Source: an uncultured Ruminococcus sp. (GTDB lineage Bacteria; Bacillota; Clostridia; Oscillospirales; Ruminococcaceae). From it: DNA of 17,675 bases. Numbering within the stretch: position 1 is the stretch's first letter; every line of letters starts with the position of its first letter. Made by a program: the position numbers and the translations under genes. A model generated the notes under the pieces. The model was not told where the DNA came from, did not search any database, and was given only the letters and a program-made list of their open reading frames with translations. Positions 1 through 6,500 of the stretch are shown here, in pieces. The stretch covers positions 1 through 17,675 of the forward strand of contig CALANW010000008.1 of NCBI GenBank assembly GCA_937926145.1. Reading direction: 5' to 3'.

Positions 1-16
1 ATTATATGTTATGTTG

Positions 17-22
17 TATAAT
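17..22 (+). promoter_or_regulatory. Possible -10 box upstream of the fucO-like gene
   Basis: A perfect TATAAT is present here, but its -35 partner would lie before the first base of the window, so the promoter cannot be confirmed. A second weak possibility is TTGACG at 86-91 with TAAAAA at 111-116, spaced 19 bp. If the first is used, the dehydrogenase mRNA has a leader of about 170 nt containing the inverted repeat at 67-100. Confidence 0.3.
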
Positions 23-66
23 ATAGATAAATCAAGACGAAAAAGAGGTGACTTTTTACATATTTT

Positions 67-100
67 AAGCAGAACTTATGGAATTTTGACGGTTCTGCTT
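67..100 (+). promoter_or_regulatory. Inverted repeat in the leader of the fucO-like gene
   Basis: AAGCAGAAC (67-75) and GTTCTGCTT (92-100) form a perfect 9-bp stem around a 16-nt loop. There is no T-run directly after it, so it is not a typical terminator. It could be an mRNA leader structure or a wide operator; the half-sites match no operator I recognise. It lies about 100 bp upstream of the start codon. Confidence 0.35.
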
Positions 101-196
101 GATTATGCCGTAAAAATTTCATAAAGCGGCTCAAAATTTGATTTTTAGAGAAGCTTTTGGCTTTTCAGACTAAAAAATAAAAAGGAGTGCTTTAAA

Positions 197-1345
197 ATGG
201 CAAACAGATTTATCCTCAATGAAACTTCTTATCACGGTGCAGGCGCTATAAACGCTATCGCTGACGAAGCTAAGGGCAGAGGCTTCAAAAAGGCGCTCGT
301 ATGCTCCGACCCGGATCTTATCAAGTTCGGCGTAACGATGAAAGTTACCGATGTCCTCGACGGCGCAGGACTTGCTTATACACTTTATTCCGAGATCAAG
401 CCTAATCCGACCATTGAAAATGTTCAGTCGGGCGTTGCCGCTTTCAAGGCCGCAGGTGCAGATTACCTCATCGCTATCGGCGGCGGTTCATCTATGGACA
501 CAGCAAAGGCTATCGGCATTATCATTGCAAACCCTGAATTTGCTGACGTTGTAAGCCTTGAGGGCGTTGCTGACACGAAGAACAAGGCTGTTCCTATCCT
601 TGCAGTTCCTACAACAGCAGGCACGGCAGCAGAAGTTACTATCAACTACGTTATCACAGATGCCGCAAAGAACAGAAAGATGGTTTGCGTTGACCCACAC
701 GACATTCCTGTCGTTGCATTCGTTGACCCTGATATGATGTCCTCGATGCCAAAGGGACTTACTGCCGCAACAGGTATGGACGCACTCACACACGCTATCG
801 AAGGCTACATCACCAAGGGCGCTTGGGAGCTTTCCGATATGTTTCACCTCAAAGCAATCGAGATCATTTCCAGAAGCCTCCGCGGTGCAGTTGCTAACAC
901 CAAGGAAGGCAGAACAGATATGGCTCTCGGTCAGTATGTTGCAGGTATGGGCTTCTCGAACGTTGGTCTTGGCATCGTTCACTCAATGGCTCACCCTCTC
1001 GGTGCGCTTTATGACACACCGCACGGTGTTGCAAACGCTATCATTCTTCCGACAGTTATGGAATACAACGCTCCTGCAACGGGTGAAAAGTACCGTGAGA
1101 TCGCAAGAGCAATGGGCGTAAAGGGCGTTGATGAAATGTCGCAGGAGGAATACAGAAAGGCTGCTATCGATGCAGTTAAACAGCTTTCCAAGGACGTTGG
1201 AATTCCTGCTGACCTCAAGAATATCGTTAAGCCTGAGGATATCCCGTTCCTTGCACAGTCGGCTTACGATGATGCTTGCCGTCCGGGCAACCCAAGAGAT
1301 ACTTCCGTTGAAGAGATCAGCGAGCTTTACAAGTCGCTTCTTTGA
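197..1345 (+). CDS. fucO: Iron-containing alcohol dehydrogenase, lactaldehyde reductase (FucO) type
   Basis: The product interconverts L-lactaldehyde and (S)-1,2-propanediol with NAD(H), the end step of fucose or rhamnose fermentation; related enzymes also act on other short alcohols. It has 382 residues, the length I recall for E. coli FucO, and shares long blocks with it: MANRFILNET at the start, GADYLIAIGGGS near 87-98, PTTAGTAAEVTINYVITD near 138-155, DALTHAIEGYIT near 195-206 and GQYVAGMGFSNVGLG near 245-259. The expected Fe(II) ligands are D195, H199, H262 and H276. AAAGGAG at 181-187 sets the ATG. The gene appears monocistronic, with a terminator directly after it and no other fucose genes near, so the physiological substrate (propanediol versus ethanol) is inferred. 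Confidence 0.88.
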   Translation: MANRFILNETSYHGAGAINAIADEAKGRGFKKALVCSDPDLIKFGVTMKVTDVLDGAGLAYTLYSEIKPNPTIENVQSGVAAFKAAGADYLIAIGGGSSMDTAKAIGIIIANPEFADVVSLEGVADTKNKAVPILAVPTTAGTAAEVTINYVITDAAKNRKMVCVDPHDIPVVAFVDPDMMSSMPKGLTAATGMDALTHAIEGYITKGAWELSDMFHLKAIEIISRSLRGAVANTKEGRTDMALGQYVAGMGFSNVGLGIVHSMAHPLGALYDTPHGVANAIILPTVMEYNAPATGEKYREIARAMGVKGVDEMSQEEYRKAAIDAVKQLSKDVGIPADLKNIVKPEDIPFLAQSAYDDACRPGNPRDTSVEEISELYKSLL

Positions 1346-1363
1346 TAAAGTTACATAACCTCC

Positions 1364-1406
1364 GCAGTCCGAGCGCGTTTTGTGTTCGGACTGCAAATTC
1401 TTTTTT
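1364..1406 (+). terminator. Intrinsic terminator after the fucO-like gene
   Basis: GCAGTCCGA (1364-1372) pairs perfectly with TCGGACTGC (1386-1394), followed by a T-rich tract at 1398-1406. It begins 18 nt after the stop codon and suggests the dehydrogenase is transcribed alone, although the next ORF starts only 15 nt after the T-run. Confidence 0.85.
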
Positions 1407-1420
1407 AAGTGAGAAAATAG

Positions 1421-1720
1421 ATGAAATTCAGATTTACAGTTGATATTGACAATGTTAATTATGCGCAAATAATAAGAGCGGTTCTGCCTTATATCAACAA
1501 GGCGGATTTTCCCCTGCCGTCCGCAGTGCTTGATGCGGCTGAAGCTCCGGGAGTTCTGGAAAACTTTCTCCGCTTCATTCCGCAGGAGGAGCAGGACAAG
1601 CTTGTGCTTTCGCTTTTCGAGAAAAACAGTGCCAGGCTGACCGAAGCAGCTGTACGCTTTGCGGACAAGCACGGTGTTGATGCCAACATTTCGAGATTGA
1701 AGCTTGAAGAAAAGCTGTAA
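1421..1720 (+). CDS. Unknown small protein, 99 residues
   Basis: I do not recognise a family. The protein is soluble, with no signal peptide, membrane segment or cysteine. It starts with a probable beta-strand (MKFRFTVDIDNV) and is otherwise predicted helical, with a pattern of hydrophobics and charges typical of a small folded domain; the C-terminal third is Lys/Glu rich. The ATG is preceded by a modest AAGTGAG at about 1407-1413. It sits just after a terminator and about 120 bp before the nitroreductase, so it may depend on readthrough or on a promoter I could not identify. Codon use resembles the neighbours and no longer ORF overlaps on the plus strand, which supports it being real. Confidence 0.6.
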   Translation: MKFRFTVDIDNVNYAQIIRAVLPYINKADFPLPSAVLDAAEAPGVLENFLRFIPQEEQDKLVLSLFEKNSARLTEAAVRFADKHGVDANISRLKLEEKL

Positions 1721-1841
1721 AGCATTTGAACTTCACATACTCAAATATGACGCAGATACGCCGTTTTTTCAAAGAATATAAGATAGCAAAGCAAATCAGC
1801 TGTAAAACCAATTGCTTTACAGTATTTATGGAGATGATTTT

Positions 1842-2360
1842 ATGAATGAAACAATAAAAACCCTTACAACAAGAAGAAGTGTACGCTCCTACAAGGACAC
1901 ACCCGTTCCCGATGATGTTCTGAAAGAGATACTGCTCGCAGGTGAATATGCTCCGAGCGGAATGCACAAGATGCCTGCCGTTATGGTCGTTGTCAAGGAC
2001 AAGGAAACCATTGCGAAGCTTTCAAAGCTTAATGCTCAGGTAATGGGTAAGGACGTTGATCCTTTCTACGGTGCGCCGACGGTAGTAATAGTTTTCTCGG
2101 ACACTTCTTCGCACACATATCTCGAAGACGGAACGCTCGTTATGGGAAATCTTATGAATGCTGCGGCTTCACTCGGAGTTTCGTCCTGCTGGATACACCG
2201 TGCAAAAGAGATGTTTCAGTCCGATGAGGGCAAGGAATTTATGAAAAAATGGGGACTTGACGACCGCTATGTCGGCATCGGCAACTGCATTTTAGGATAC
2301 GCTAACGGCAATATCCCCTCACCTGTTGCAAGAAAAGACAATTACGTTATTTTTGACTAA
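1842..2360 (+). CDS. Nitroreductase-family FMN oxidoreductase
   Basis: A 172-residue member of the FMN-dependent nitroreductase family, which moves electrons from NAD(P)H to nitro or quinone-like acceptors; the natural substrate cannot be told from sequence. The family signature TRRSVRSYKDTPVP lies near residues 10-23 (the RRS binds FMN phosphate), APSGMHKMPAV near 37-47 in the FMN pocket, and the C-terminal GYANGNIPSPVARK near 153-166 is typical. The frame is open upstream to a TTG at 1812, but the ATG at 1842 is chosen because TGGAGATG (1829-1836) precedes it at good spacing and the family motif begins soon after. A 7-bp inverted repeat, CTGTAAA (1800-1806) with TTTACAG (1816-1822), lies just upstream and could be regulatory. 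Confidence 0.85.
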   Translation: MNETIKTLTTRRSVRSYKDTPVPDDVLKEILLAGEYAPSGMHKMPAVMVVVKDKETIAKLSKLNAQVMGKDVDPFYGAPTVVIVFSDTSSHTYLEDGTLVMGNLMNAAASLGVSSCWIHRAKEMFQSDEGKEFMKKWGLDDRYVGIGNCILGYANGNIPSPVARKDNYVIFD

Positions 2361-2368
2361 GATATGAC

Positions 2369-2407
2369 AAACCGCCGTTCACTTTTTTTATGGGCGGCGG
2401 TTTTGGT
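2369..2407 (+). terminator. Intrinsic terminator after the nitroreductase gene
   Basis: AAACCGCCG (2369-2377) pairs with CGGCGGTTT (2395-2403) as a 9-bp GC-rich stem, and the right arm runs into a T-rich stretch. It starts 9 nt after the stop codon. Confidence 0.8.
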
Positions 2408-2420
2408 TTTGAAATGCTTT

Positions 2421-2429
2421 TGTTATACT
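2421..2429 (+). promoter_or_regulatory. Possible extended -10 promoter element
   Basis: TGTTATACT fits an extended -10 (TGn plus TATACT). The -35 is poor (TTTGGT at 2402-2407, overlapping the terminator arm). If real, it would transcribe the gene-free, hairpin-rich stretch up to the T-run at 2711-2716, as expected for a small RNA. The evidence is weak. Confidence 0.25.
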
Positions 2430-2562
2430 AAACATCATTTAAAATTTGAAAAAAATCAAGCCGATAATCTTGCATATATAGGATTTCGGCGCAGATTTTT
2501 TCCTGTATTTTATTGGTGTTTAGTATTACTGTCGTTATTTTGCACAGCCTATTCATACTGTG

Positions 2563-2608
2563 TTGAAGTTTCAAATCCACTCACTTTGTTCGTGGATTTT
2601 CGCTTCAA
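2563..2608. repeat. Extended imperfect hairpin in the gene-free region
   Basis: An inner perfect 8-bp stem, AAATCCAC (2573-2580) with GTGGATTT (2592-2599), is enclosed by an outer 6-bp stem, TTGAAG (2563-2568) with CTTCAA (2603-2608), separated by a small internal loop. It is part of the 2361-2908 stretch that carries no supported gene. Confidence 0.55.
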
Positions 2609-2623
2609 GGATAGATTTTTGAG

Positions 2624-2716
2624 GAAAAAAGAATGGCGCAATTCACATTTTTTAGGTTTACGAAACTGATTTCTCATAGTTCGTTCACCATTATTCGTGT
2701 GAATTGCGCCTTTTTT
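2624..2716. terminator. 13-bp inverted repeat with flanking A/T runs, possible bidirectional terminator
   Basis: GGCGCAATTCACA (2635-2647) pairs perfectly with TGTGAATTGCGCC (2698-2710). An A-run lies just to the left (2625-2630) and a T-run just to the right (2711-2716), so either strand would end in a U-tract. The 50-nt loop is unusually long and contains a nested hairpin, ACGAAACT (2660-2667) with AGTTCGT (2678-2684), one base bulged. It may end nadA transcription on the minus strand and anything from the left on the plus strand, or be the 3' end of a small RNA. Confidence 0.55.
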
Positions 2717-2764
2717 AGATGTTATTATTTACGCTATTGTAACTGATTTTATGCTGTTAATTTA

Positions 2765-2881
2765 GGGTGTTTCGCTCTCTGCGGAGAGCGATGAGGGACG
2801 CTGTCCCCTCAACCCCTGCAAGCCTTTGAAAAGGCTTGACCTAAACTTTGCTTGACTTCGCATCACTCAAACCAAGTTAGG
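2765..2881. repeat. Composite intergenic repeat of several hairpins
   Basis: Three compact stem-loops stand in a row: CGCTCTC/GAGAGCG (2773-2779 and 2784-2790, TGCG loop), GAGGGAC/GTCCCCTC (2793-2799 and 2803-2810, one bulge) and CAAGCCTT/AAGGCTTG (2819-2826 and 2831-2838, TGAA loop). A fourth weaker pairing is CCTAA (2840-2844) with TTAGG (2877-2881). The run of CCCCTCAACCCCTGCAAG followed by the AAGGCTTG hairpin resembles a dispersed intergenic element I associate with Ruminococcus-like genomes (from memory, not checked). No ORF is supported. Confidence 0.6.
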
Positions 2882-2891
2882 CTATTCAAAT

Positions 2892-2902
2892 AATTCCGAA
2901 TT
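2892..2902. repeat. GGAATTC-type repeat unit beside the nadA stop
   Basis: AATTCCGAATT lies 6 nt past the nadA stop codon. The same unit recurs at 6232-6266, 6476-6500, 8596-8616 and 12107-12141. Confidence 0.55.
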
Positions 2903-2908
2903 AATTTA

Positions 2909-3820
2909 TCAGCCAAGTTCCAACATTCTGTCGATACATACCGAAGCACGTTTGATCTGCTCTTCGGGCATATCGATGACAAGTCCGCCCTTGCCTGTAA
3001 GACAGTTATAAACGTCAACGAGCGTTGTTGACTTCATATTCGGGCAGATAAGGTGCTTTGAAAGCGGATAGAAACTCTTATCAGGGCAGATATACTGGAG
3101 GTGTTCGGAGATAGAAATTTCTGTTCCGATGATGAATTCCTTTGCGTCCGAATTCTTGGCGAAGTTCACGATGCCTGAGGTCGAACCTATGTAATCTGCG
3201 TGGCTGCAAACGGACGGCTGACATTCGGGGTGAACGAGGACGAGTGCGTTCGGATGCTTTTCCTTAGCTGCGATGACCTGCTTTTCGTTTACAGCGGCGT
3301 GTATCGGGCAGCCGCCCTGAATGAGTTTGAAATTCTTTTCGGGAAGCTGATCTCTTACAAATGCACCGAGGTTGCAGTCGGGTATAAAGAGGATATTCTT
3401 TGCATCGAGCTTTCTGCAAATTTCAACTGCGGAGCTTGAAGTTACGCAGACATCGGCGTGTTCTTTGAGTGCCGCGGTGGTGTTGATATACGCAACGACA
3501 GTATAGTCGGGGTACATTGCTTTGAGCTGTACAAGCTCCTCTGCGGAGATCTGTTCTGCCATTGGGCAGCCTGCTTCGGGGCAGGAAAGGATAACTTTCT
3601 TATTCGGGGAAAGAATTTTACAGGTTTCTGCCATAAAATGAACGCCGCACATAATGAGCGTATCGTTCTTATCCTCTGCGGCAAGCTGTGAAAGCTTGAA
3701 CGAATCGCCCGTATAATCGGCGATCTCCTGAATTTCCTCTGCCTGATAGCTGTGGGCAAGTATTGTGATGCCCTTTTCTTTCTTTATTCTCAAAATTTCC
3801 TGCTGAATATCCTTTACCAT
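2909..3820 (-). CDS. nadA: Quinolinate synthase NadA
   Basis: NadA condenses iminoaspartate with dihydroxyacetone phosphate to quinolinate, the first committed precursor in de novo NAD synthesis, using an oxygen-sensitive 4Fe-4S cluster in the cytosol. The 303-residue length is normal. The three expected cluster cysteines are C85 (in EAGCPMAEQ), C171 (in IQGGCPIH) and C259 (in HLICPNMKSTTL); other family blocks are LAHSYQAEEIQEIADYTGDS near 21-40, HPECQPSV near 197-204 and GTEISISE near 232-239. The ATG is preceded by GGAAAGGAAAG. It lies 48 nt downstream of the AI-2E-family gene and is probably co-transcribed with it. The usual partners nadB and nadC are not adjacent. Confidence 0.93.
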   Translation of the reverse strand: MVKDIQQEILRIKKEKGITILAHSYQAEEIQEIADYTGDSFKLSQLAAEDKNDTLIMCGVHFMAETCKILSPNKKVILSCPEAGCPMAEQISAEELVQLKAMYPDYTVVAYINTTAALKEHADVCVTSSSAVEICRKLDAKNILFIPDCNLGAFVRDQLPEKNFKLIQGGCPIHAAVNEKQVIAAKEKHPNALVLVHPECQPSVCSHADYIGSTSGIVNFAKNSDAKEFIIGTEISISEHLQYICPDKSFYPLSKHLICPNMKSTTLVDVYNCLTGKGGLVIDMPEEQIKRASVCIDRMLELG

Positions 3821-3868
3821 AAACTTTCCTTTCCGAGTTTTAATTCAAAAACTCACAAGACCGTTTTA

Positions 3869-5182
3869 TCAGTCTTTTTTATCATCGGACGATTTTTCAT
3901 CGTCTTTTTTCGGTTCTTCCGAATCGGATTTTTTATTGAATTTGAACATAGCCGAAAGCGGCTTGTGCATTATGTTCTTTTTTTCCTCATCTACCGGCAC
4001 ATCGTTTGCACAGTAATCGAGAGTTCGTGTTGAAAGTCCTCTTCGTTCGAGAAGATAATTGACGAAATCGCGGACGAGCGAATAAATTACCGCAAAGATC
4101 GGAACGCCGAGTATCATTCCCGCGAAGCCGAACATACCACCGCCGACAAATATCGCAAACATTACCCAGAACGGCGAGAGTCCCGTTGAGTCGCCGAGTA
4201 TCTTCGGTCCTAAGATATTTCCGTCAAACTGCTGTAAAATAAAAATGAAGATAACGAACGGAATGACCTGTCTTGGAGCGGCAACAAGGAGCAGAAATGC
4301 GCTCGGGATAGCGCCGATGAACGGACCAAAGAACGGGATAATATTCGTAACGCCGACAACAACGCTGATAAGTGCAACGAAGTCCATTTTCATTATCGAC
4401 ATACAGATAAATGTGAGGATACCGATAATGGTCGAGTCGATAAGCTTGCCCGAAATGAAGCCGCCGAGCATTTTATTCGTACGAGCCGCAATGCCGTATA
4501 CAGCGTTTTTTCCGCCCTCGGGCAGAACAGCCGCAACGAACTTTCGCATCTGAGCGATGAATTTTTCCTTGCTGAACAGCAGATATATCGCAACGATAAA
4601 GCCGATAACAAAGTCTTTCAGACCGCCGATAAAGCCAAGTGCGCCGTCTTTAAACTTTATAGCCCACTCACCGAGCTTAGGGACGATGCTGTTAATAAAA
4701 TCGGTCAGCTTCGGCTGGAGATTATCGAACTGCGTTTGCACAAAGCTGTAGATATCGGGATAATTCTCGACAAATTTATATATCCAGCTTTCAAAATTAT
4801 TCAAATAAGTATTGAAATTCCGTGCCAAGCCGATGACGCTTTCAACGACCTGAGGCAAAAGCACTGCAACTATCGCAAAAAGCACAGCAAGAAGAGTAAG
4901 CAATCCGAATGCAACACTGAGCGAGCGAACAAGTTTTCTTCGCGGCTTTTTCTTCTCGAAGCATTTTCCAAAAACGCGCTCAAAAAATTTCATAAGCGGA
5001 TTGACGATATATGCTATAACAATGCCCCACGTTACAGGCGCGATGACCTTTGCAAATGAAGCAAGTGCGCCGCTTATAACGCTGAATTTCTGAACAATGA
5101 CAACAAGGAGCAGACAAATTGCAAATGTAATAACTGTGTAAAATGAAACCGTCAGATATTTTTGATTTTGTTCAATCTTCAT
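3869..5182 (-). CDS. AI-2E/PerM family integral membrane protein
   Basis: A 437-residue polytopic membrane protein of the AI-2E transporter (PerM/YdiK/YtvI) superfamily. Family members have been linked to autoinducer-2 export and to Na+(Li+)/H+ antiport, so the substrate here is unknown. Hydrophobic segments are visible near 13-32, 36-60, 88-115, 185-205 (GFIGGLKDFVIGFIVAIYLLF), 250-290, 295-320 and 335-375. The family block PFFGPFIGAIPSAF lies near 281-294 and GNILGPKILGDSTGLSPFWV near 325-344. The C-terminal tail is cytosolic-looking and rich in Lys, Asp, Glu and Ser (DDEKSSDDKKD). RBS AAAGGACG lies at 5188-5195. It begins a two-gene unit with nadA; no functional link between them is evident. 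Confidence 0.85.
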   Translation of the reverse strand: MKIEQNQKYLTVSFYTVITFAICLLLVVIVQKFSVISGALASFAKVIAPVTWGIVIAYIVNPLMKFFERVFGKCFEKKKPRRKLVRSLSVAFGLLTLLAVLFAIVAVLLPQVVESVIGLARNFNTYLNNFESWIYKFVENYPDIYSFVQTQFDNLQPKLTDFINSIVPKLGEWAIKFKDGALGFIGGLKDFVIGFIVAIYLLFSKEKFIAQMRKFVAAVLPEGGKNAVYGIAARTNKMLGGFISGKLIDSTIIGILTFICMSIMKMDFVALISVVVGVTNIIPFFGPFIGAIPSAFLLLVAAPRQVIPFVIFIFILQQFDGNILGPKILGDSTGLSPFWVMFAIFVGGGMFGFAGMILGVPIFAVIYSLVRDFVNYLLERRGLSTRTLDYCANDVPVDEEKKNIMHKPLSAMFKFNKKSDSEEPKKDDEKSSDDKKD

Positions 5183-5226
5183 ATTTACGTCCTTTTGTAT
5201 CGGGTGGTTACAATAAACTTACTTTT

Positions 5227-5255
5227 ATTATAGCACCTTTTTCACCATTTGTAAA
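5227..5255 (-). promoter_or_regulatory. Near-consensus promoter for the AI-2E-family gene and nadA
   Basis: On the minus strand TTTACA (5250-5255) and TATAAT (5227-5232) are separated by exactly 17 bp, a strong sigma-A-type promoter. The transcript would start near 5220, giving a leader of about 38 nt with the AAAGGACG ribosome binding site. No comparably good promoter was found for the divergent plus-strand gene at 5331. Confidence 0.75.
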
Positions 5256-5330
5256 GATTTCACGACGAAATATTTATTGATTTTTCGGACAAAATATATT
5301 TAAAAAGCCTATCAATTCGGAGGATTTTAT

Positions 5331-6266
5331 ATGATCTACGATACAATTATAGTTGGAAGCGGAACGGCAGGACTTTCCGCCGCAGTATATGCGGGGCGCG
5401 CGCAGCTGAACTATGCGGTTATAGATAAAATAAGCGGAAGTATCGGGCAGATATCGGGCAGCAGCCGCGTAGACAACTACCTCGGACTGTATGGTGAAGG
5501 CGGTTATGAACTTGGAATGAAATTTCGCCGTCATGCGCAGGCTCTCGGTACGAAATTCATTGAGGGCGAAGTCATAAAGATCATTTCCAACAATGGAATT
5601 CACGAAATATTGCTGCAAAGCGAAGAGCCTTTACAGACAAGAACTGTAGTATATGCGGCAGGGACAGAGCCTATAAAGCCAGACATCACGGGTCTTGAAC
5701 GATTTTCGGGCAAGGGTGTTTCCTACTGCGCGGTGTGTGACGGCGCTTTTTACAAAAATAAGGTAGTAGCTGTGATAGGCGGCGGTGACAGTGCGCTCGG
5801 TGACGCACTTTTCCTTGCTCCGATAGCGTCTGAAGTTTACGTTATCCACCGTCGGAATGAGTTAAGGGCGAACAAAACGCTTTGCCAAAGAGCCGAAGAA
5901 ACGAAAAATATCCACTTTATTCTTGATACAACAGTAAAAGAATTTATCGGCAGTGAGAAGATATCATCTATCCGCTATATTCAAAACTGTAAAGAAGAAC
6001 ACCTTAACACAAACGGAGTGTTCATCGCGGTGGGTTCAAGACCTGCGACAGACCCTTTAAAGGATTTAGTCAGATTGAACGAGGGTGGATATGTTGTTGC
6101 GGGTGAGGACTGCGTGACCTCGGCAGAGGGAATTTTTGCGGCAGGTGATGTTCGCACAAAGCCAATGAAACAGCTCATAACCGCTGCAGCTGACGGTGCA
6201 AACAGTATTCACAGCGCAGAGGTATTTTTGAGAATTCGGAATTCGGAATTCGGAATGCGGAATTAA
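5331..6266 (+). CDS. trxB: Thioredoxin reductase-like NAD(P)/FAD disulfide oxidoreductase
   Basis: A low-molecular-weight thioredoxin reductase-type flavoprotein, which passes electrons from NADPH through FAD and a CxxC pair to thioredoxin or a related disulfide protein. The FAD-binding GSGTAG lies at residues 9-14, the redox pair is CAVC at 133-136, the nucleotide-binding GGGDSA at 150-155 and the phosphate-contacting HRRNELRA at 173-180, which favours NADPH. The second FAD motif is AAGDVRTKPMKQLITAAADGA near 270-290. The RBS CGGAGGA (5318-5324) fixes the ATG. The enzyme fold should end near residue 300; the last residues, IRNSEFGMRN, are encoded by a tandem GGAATTC repeat and look like a late addition. 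No thioredoxin gene is adjacent, so the partner is unknown. Confidence 0.85.
   Translation: MIYDTIIVGSGTAGLSAAVYAGRAQLNYAVIDKISGSIGQISGSSRVDNYLGLYGEGGYELGMKFRRHAQALGTKFIEGEVIKIISNNGIHEILLQSEEPLQTRTVVYAAGTEPIKPDITGLERFSGKGVSYCAVCDGAFYKNKVVAVIGGGDSALGDALFLAPIASEVYVIHRRNELRANKTLCQRAEETKNIHFILDTTVKEFIGSEKISSIRYIQNCKEEHLNTNGVFIAVGSRPATDPLKDLVRLNEGGYVVAGEDCVTSAEGIFAAGDVRTKPMKQLITAAADGANSIHSAEVFLRIRNSEFGMRN
6232..6266 (+). repeat. Tandem heptamer repeat (GAATTCG) forming the end of the flavoprotein gene
   Basis: Five consecutive 7-bp units, GAATTCG three times, then GAATGCG, then GAATTAA. They lie in frame at the 3' end of the flavoprotein gene, and the last unit provides the TAA stop codon (6264-6266). 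Confidence 0.85.
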
Positions 6267-6288
6267 GCTTCGCTTTTTCGTAAAAAAT

Positions 6289-6341
6289 AACCTGTTTTCA
6301 AAGAACTTGACTTGATACTTTGAAAACAGGTTTAATTTTTT
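6289..6341. terminator. Bidirectional intrinsic terminator between the flavoprotein gene and purD
   Basis: AACCTGTTTTCAAAG (6289-6303) pairs perfectly over 15 bp with CTTTGAAAACAGGTT (6318-6332). A T-rich tract follows on the plus strand (6331-6340) and an A-run precedes it (6282-6287), giving a U-tract on the minus strand too. It can end both convergent units. Confidence 0.85.
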
Positions 6342-6380
6342 GCAAAATATATTTACTCCCCCAAAACGCTTATGCAATTC

Positions 6381-6460
6381 GGGACGTAAGACCCGTCCCC
6401 CTACGGACAATTTGCCTTAAATATTGTTAATCGGGCGGATATGAAATCCGCCACTACGAT
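6381..6460. repeat. Two-module hairpin repeat, copy 1
   Basis: Module B, GGGACG/CGTCCC (6381-6386 and 6394-6399) followed by CCCTACGG, and module A, GGCGGAT/ATCCGCC (6434-6440 and 6446-6452, 5-nt loop) followed by ACTACGA. Both modules recur in the opposite order at 8688-8757. Non-coding. Confidence 0.6.
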
Positions 6461-6475
6461 TTGCGGAGCAAAAAT

Positions 6476-6500
6476 AATTCCGAATTCATAATTCCGAATT
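6476..6500. repeat. GGAATTC-type repeat abutting the purD stop codon
   Basis: AATTCCGAATT occurs at 6477-6487 and again at 6490-6500, joined by CA. The second copy overlaps the complement of the purD stop codon (6499-6501). Confidence 0.6.

Noticed and set aside
2364..2669. Plus-strand 101-codon open frame after the nitroreductase gene
   Set aside because: It starts inside the nitroreductase terminator hairpin, has no convincing ribosome binding site, runs through two strong inverted repeats and has a composition unlike the neighbouring genes.
2635..2710. Miniature transposon with 13-bp terminal inverted repeats
   Set aside because: The unit is only 76 bp, no target-site duplication is visible and the A6/T6 flanks fit a bidirectional terminator or an RNA 3' end better.
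5265..5310. Plus-strand promoter for the flavoprotein gene (TTGATT with TATATT or TAAAAA)
   Set aside because: Spacings are 12 or 18 bp, and the second choice would place the start site almost on the ribosome binding site; not good enough to call.
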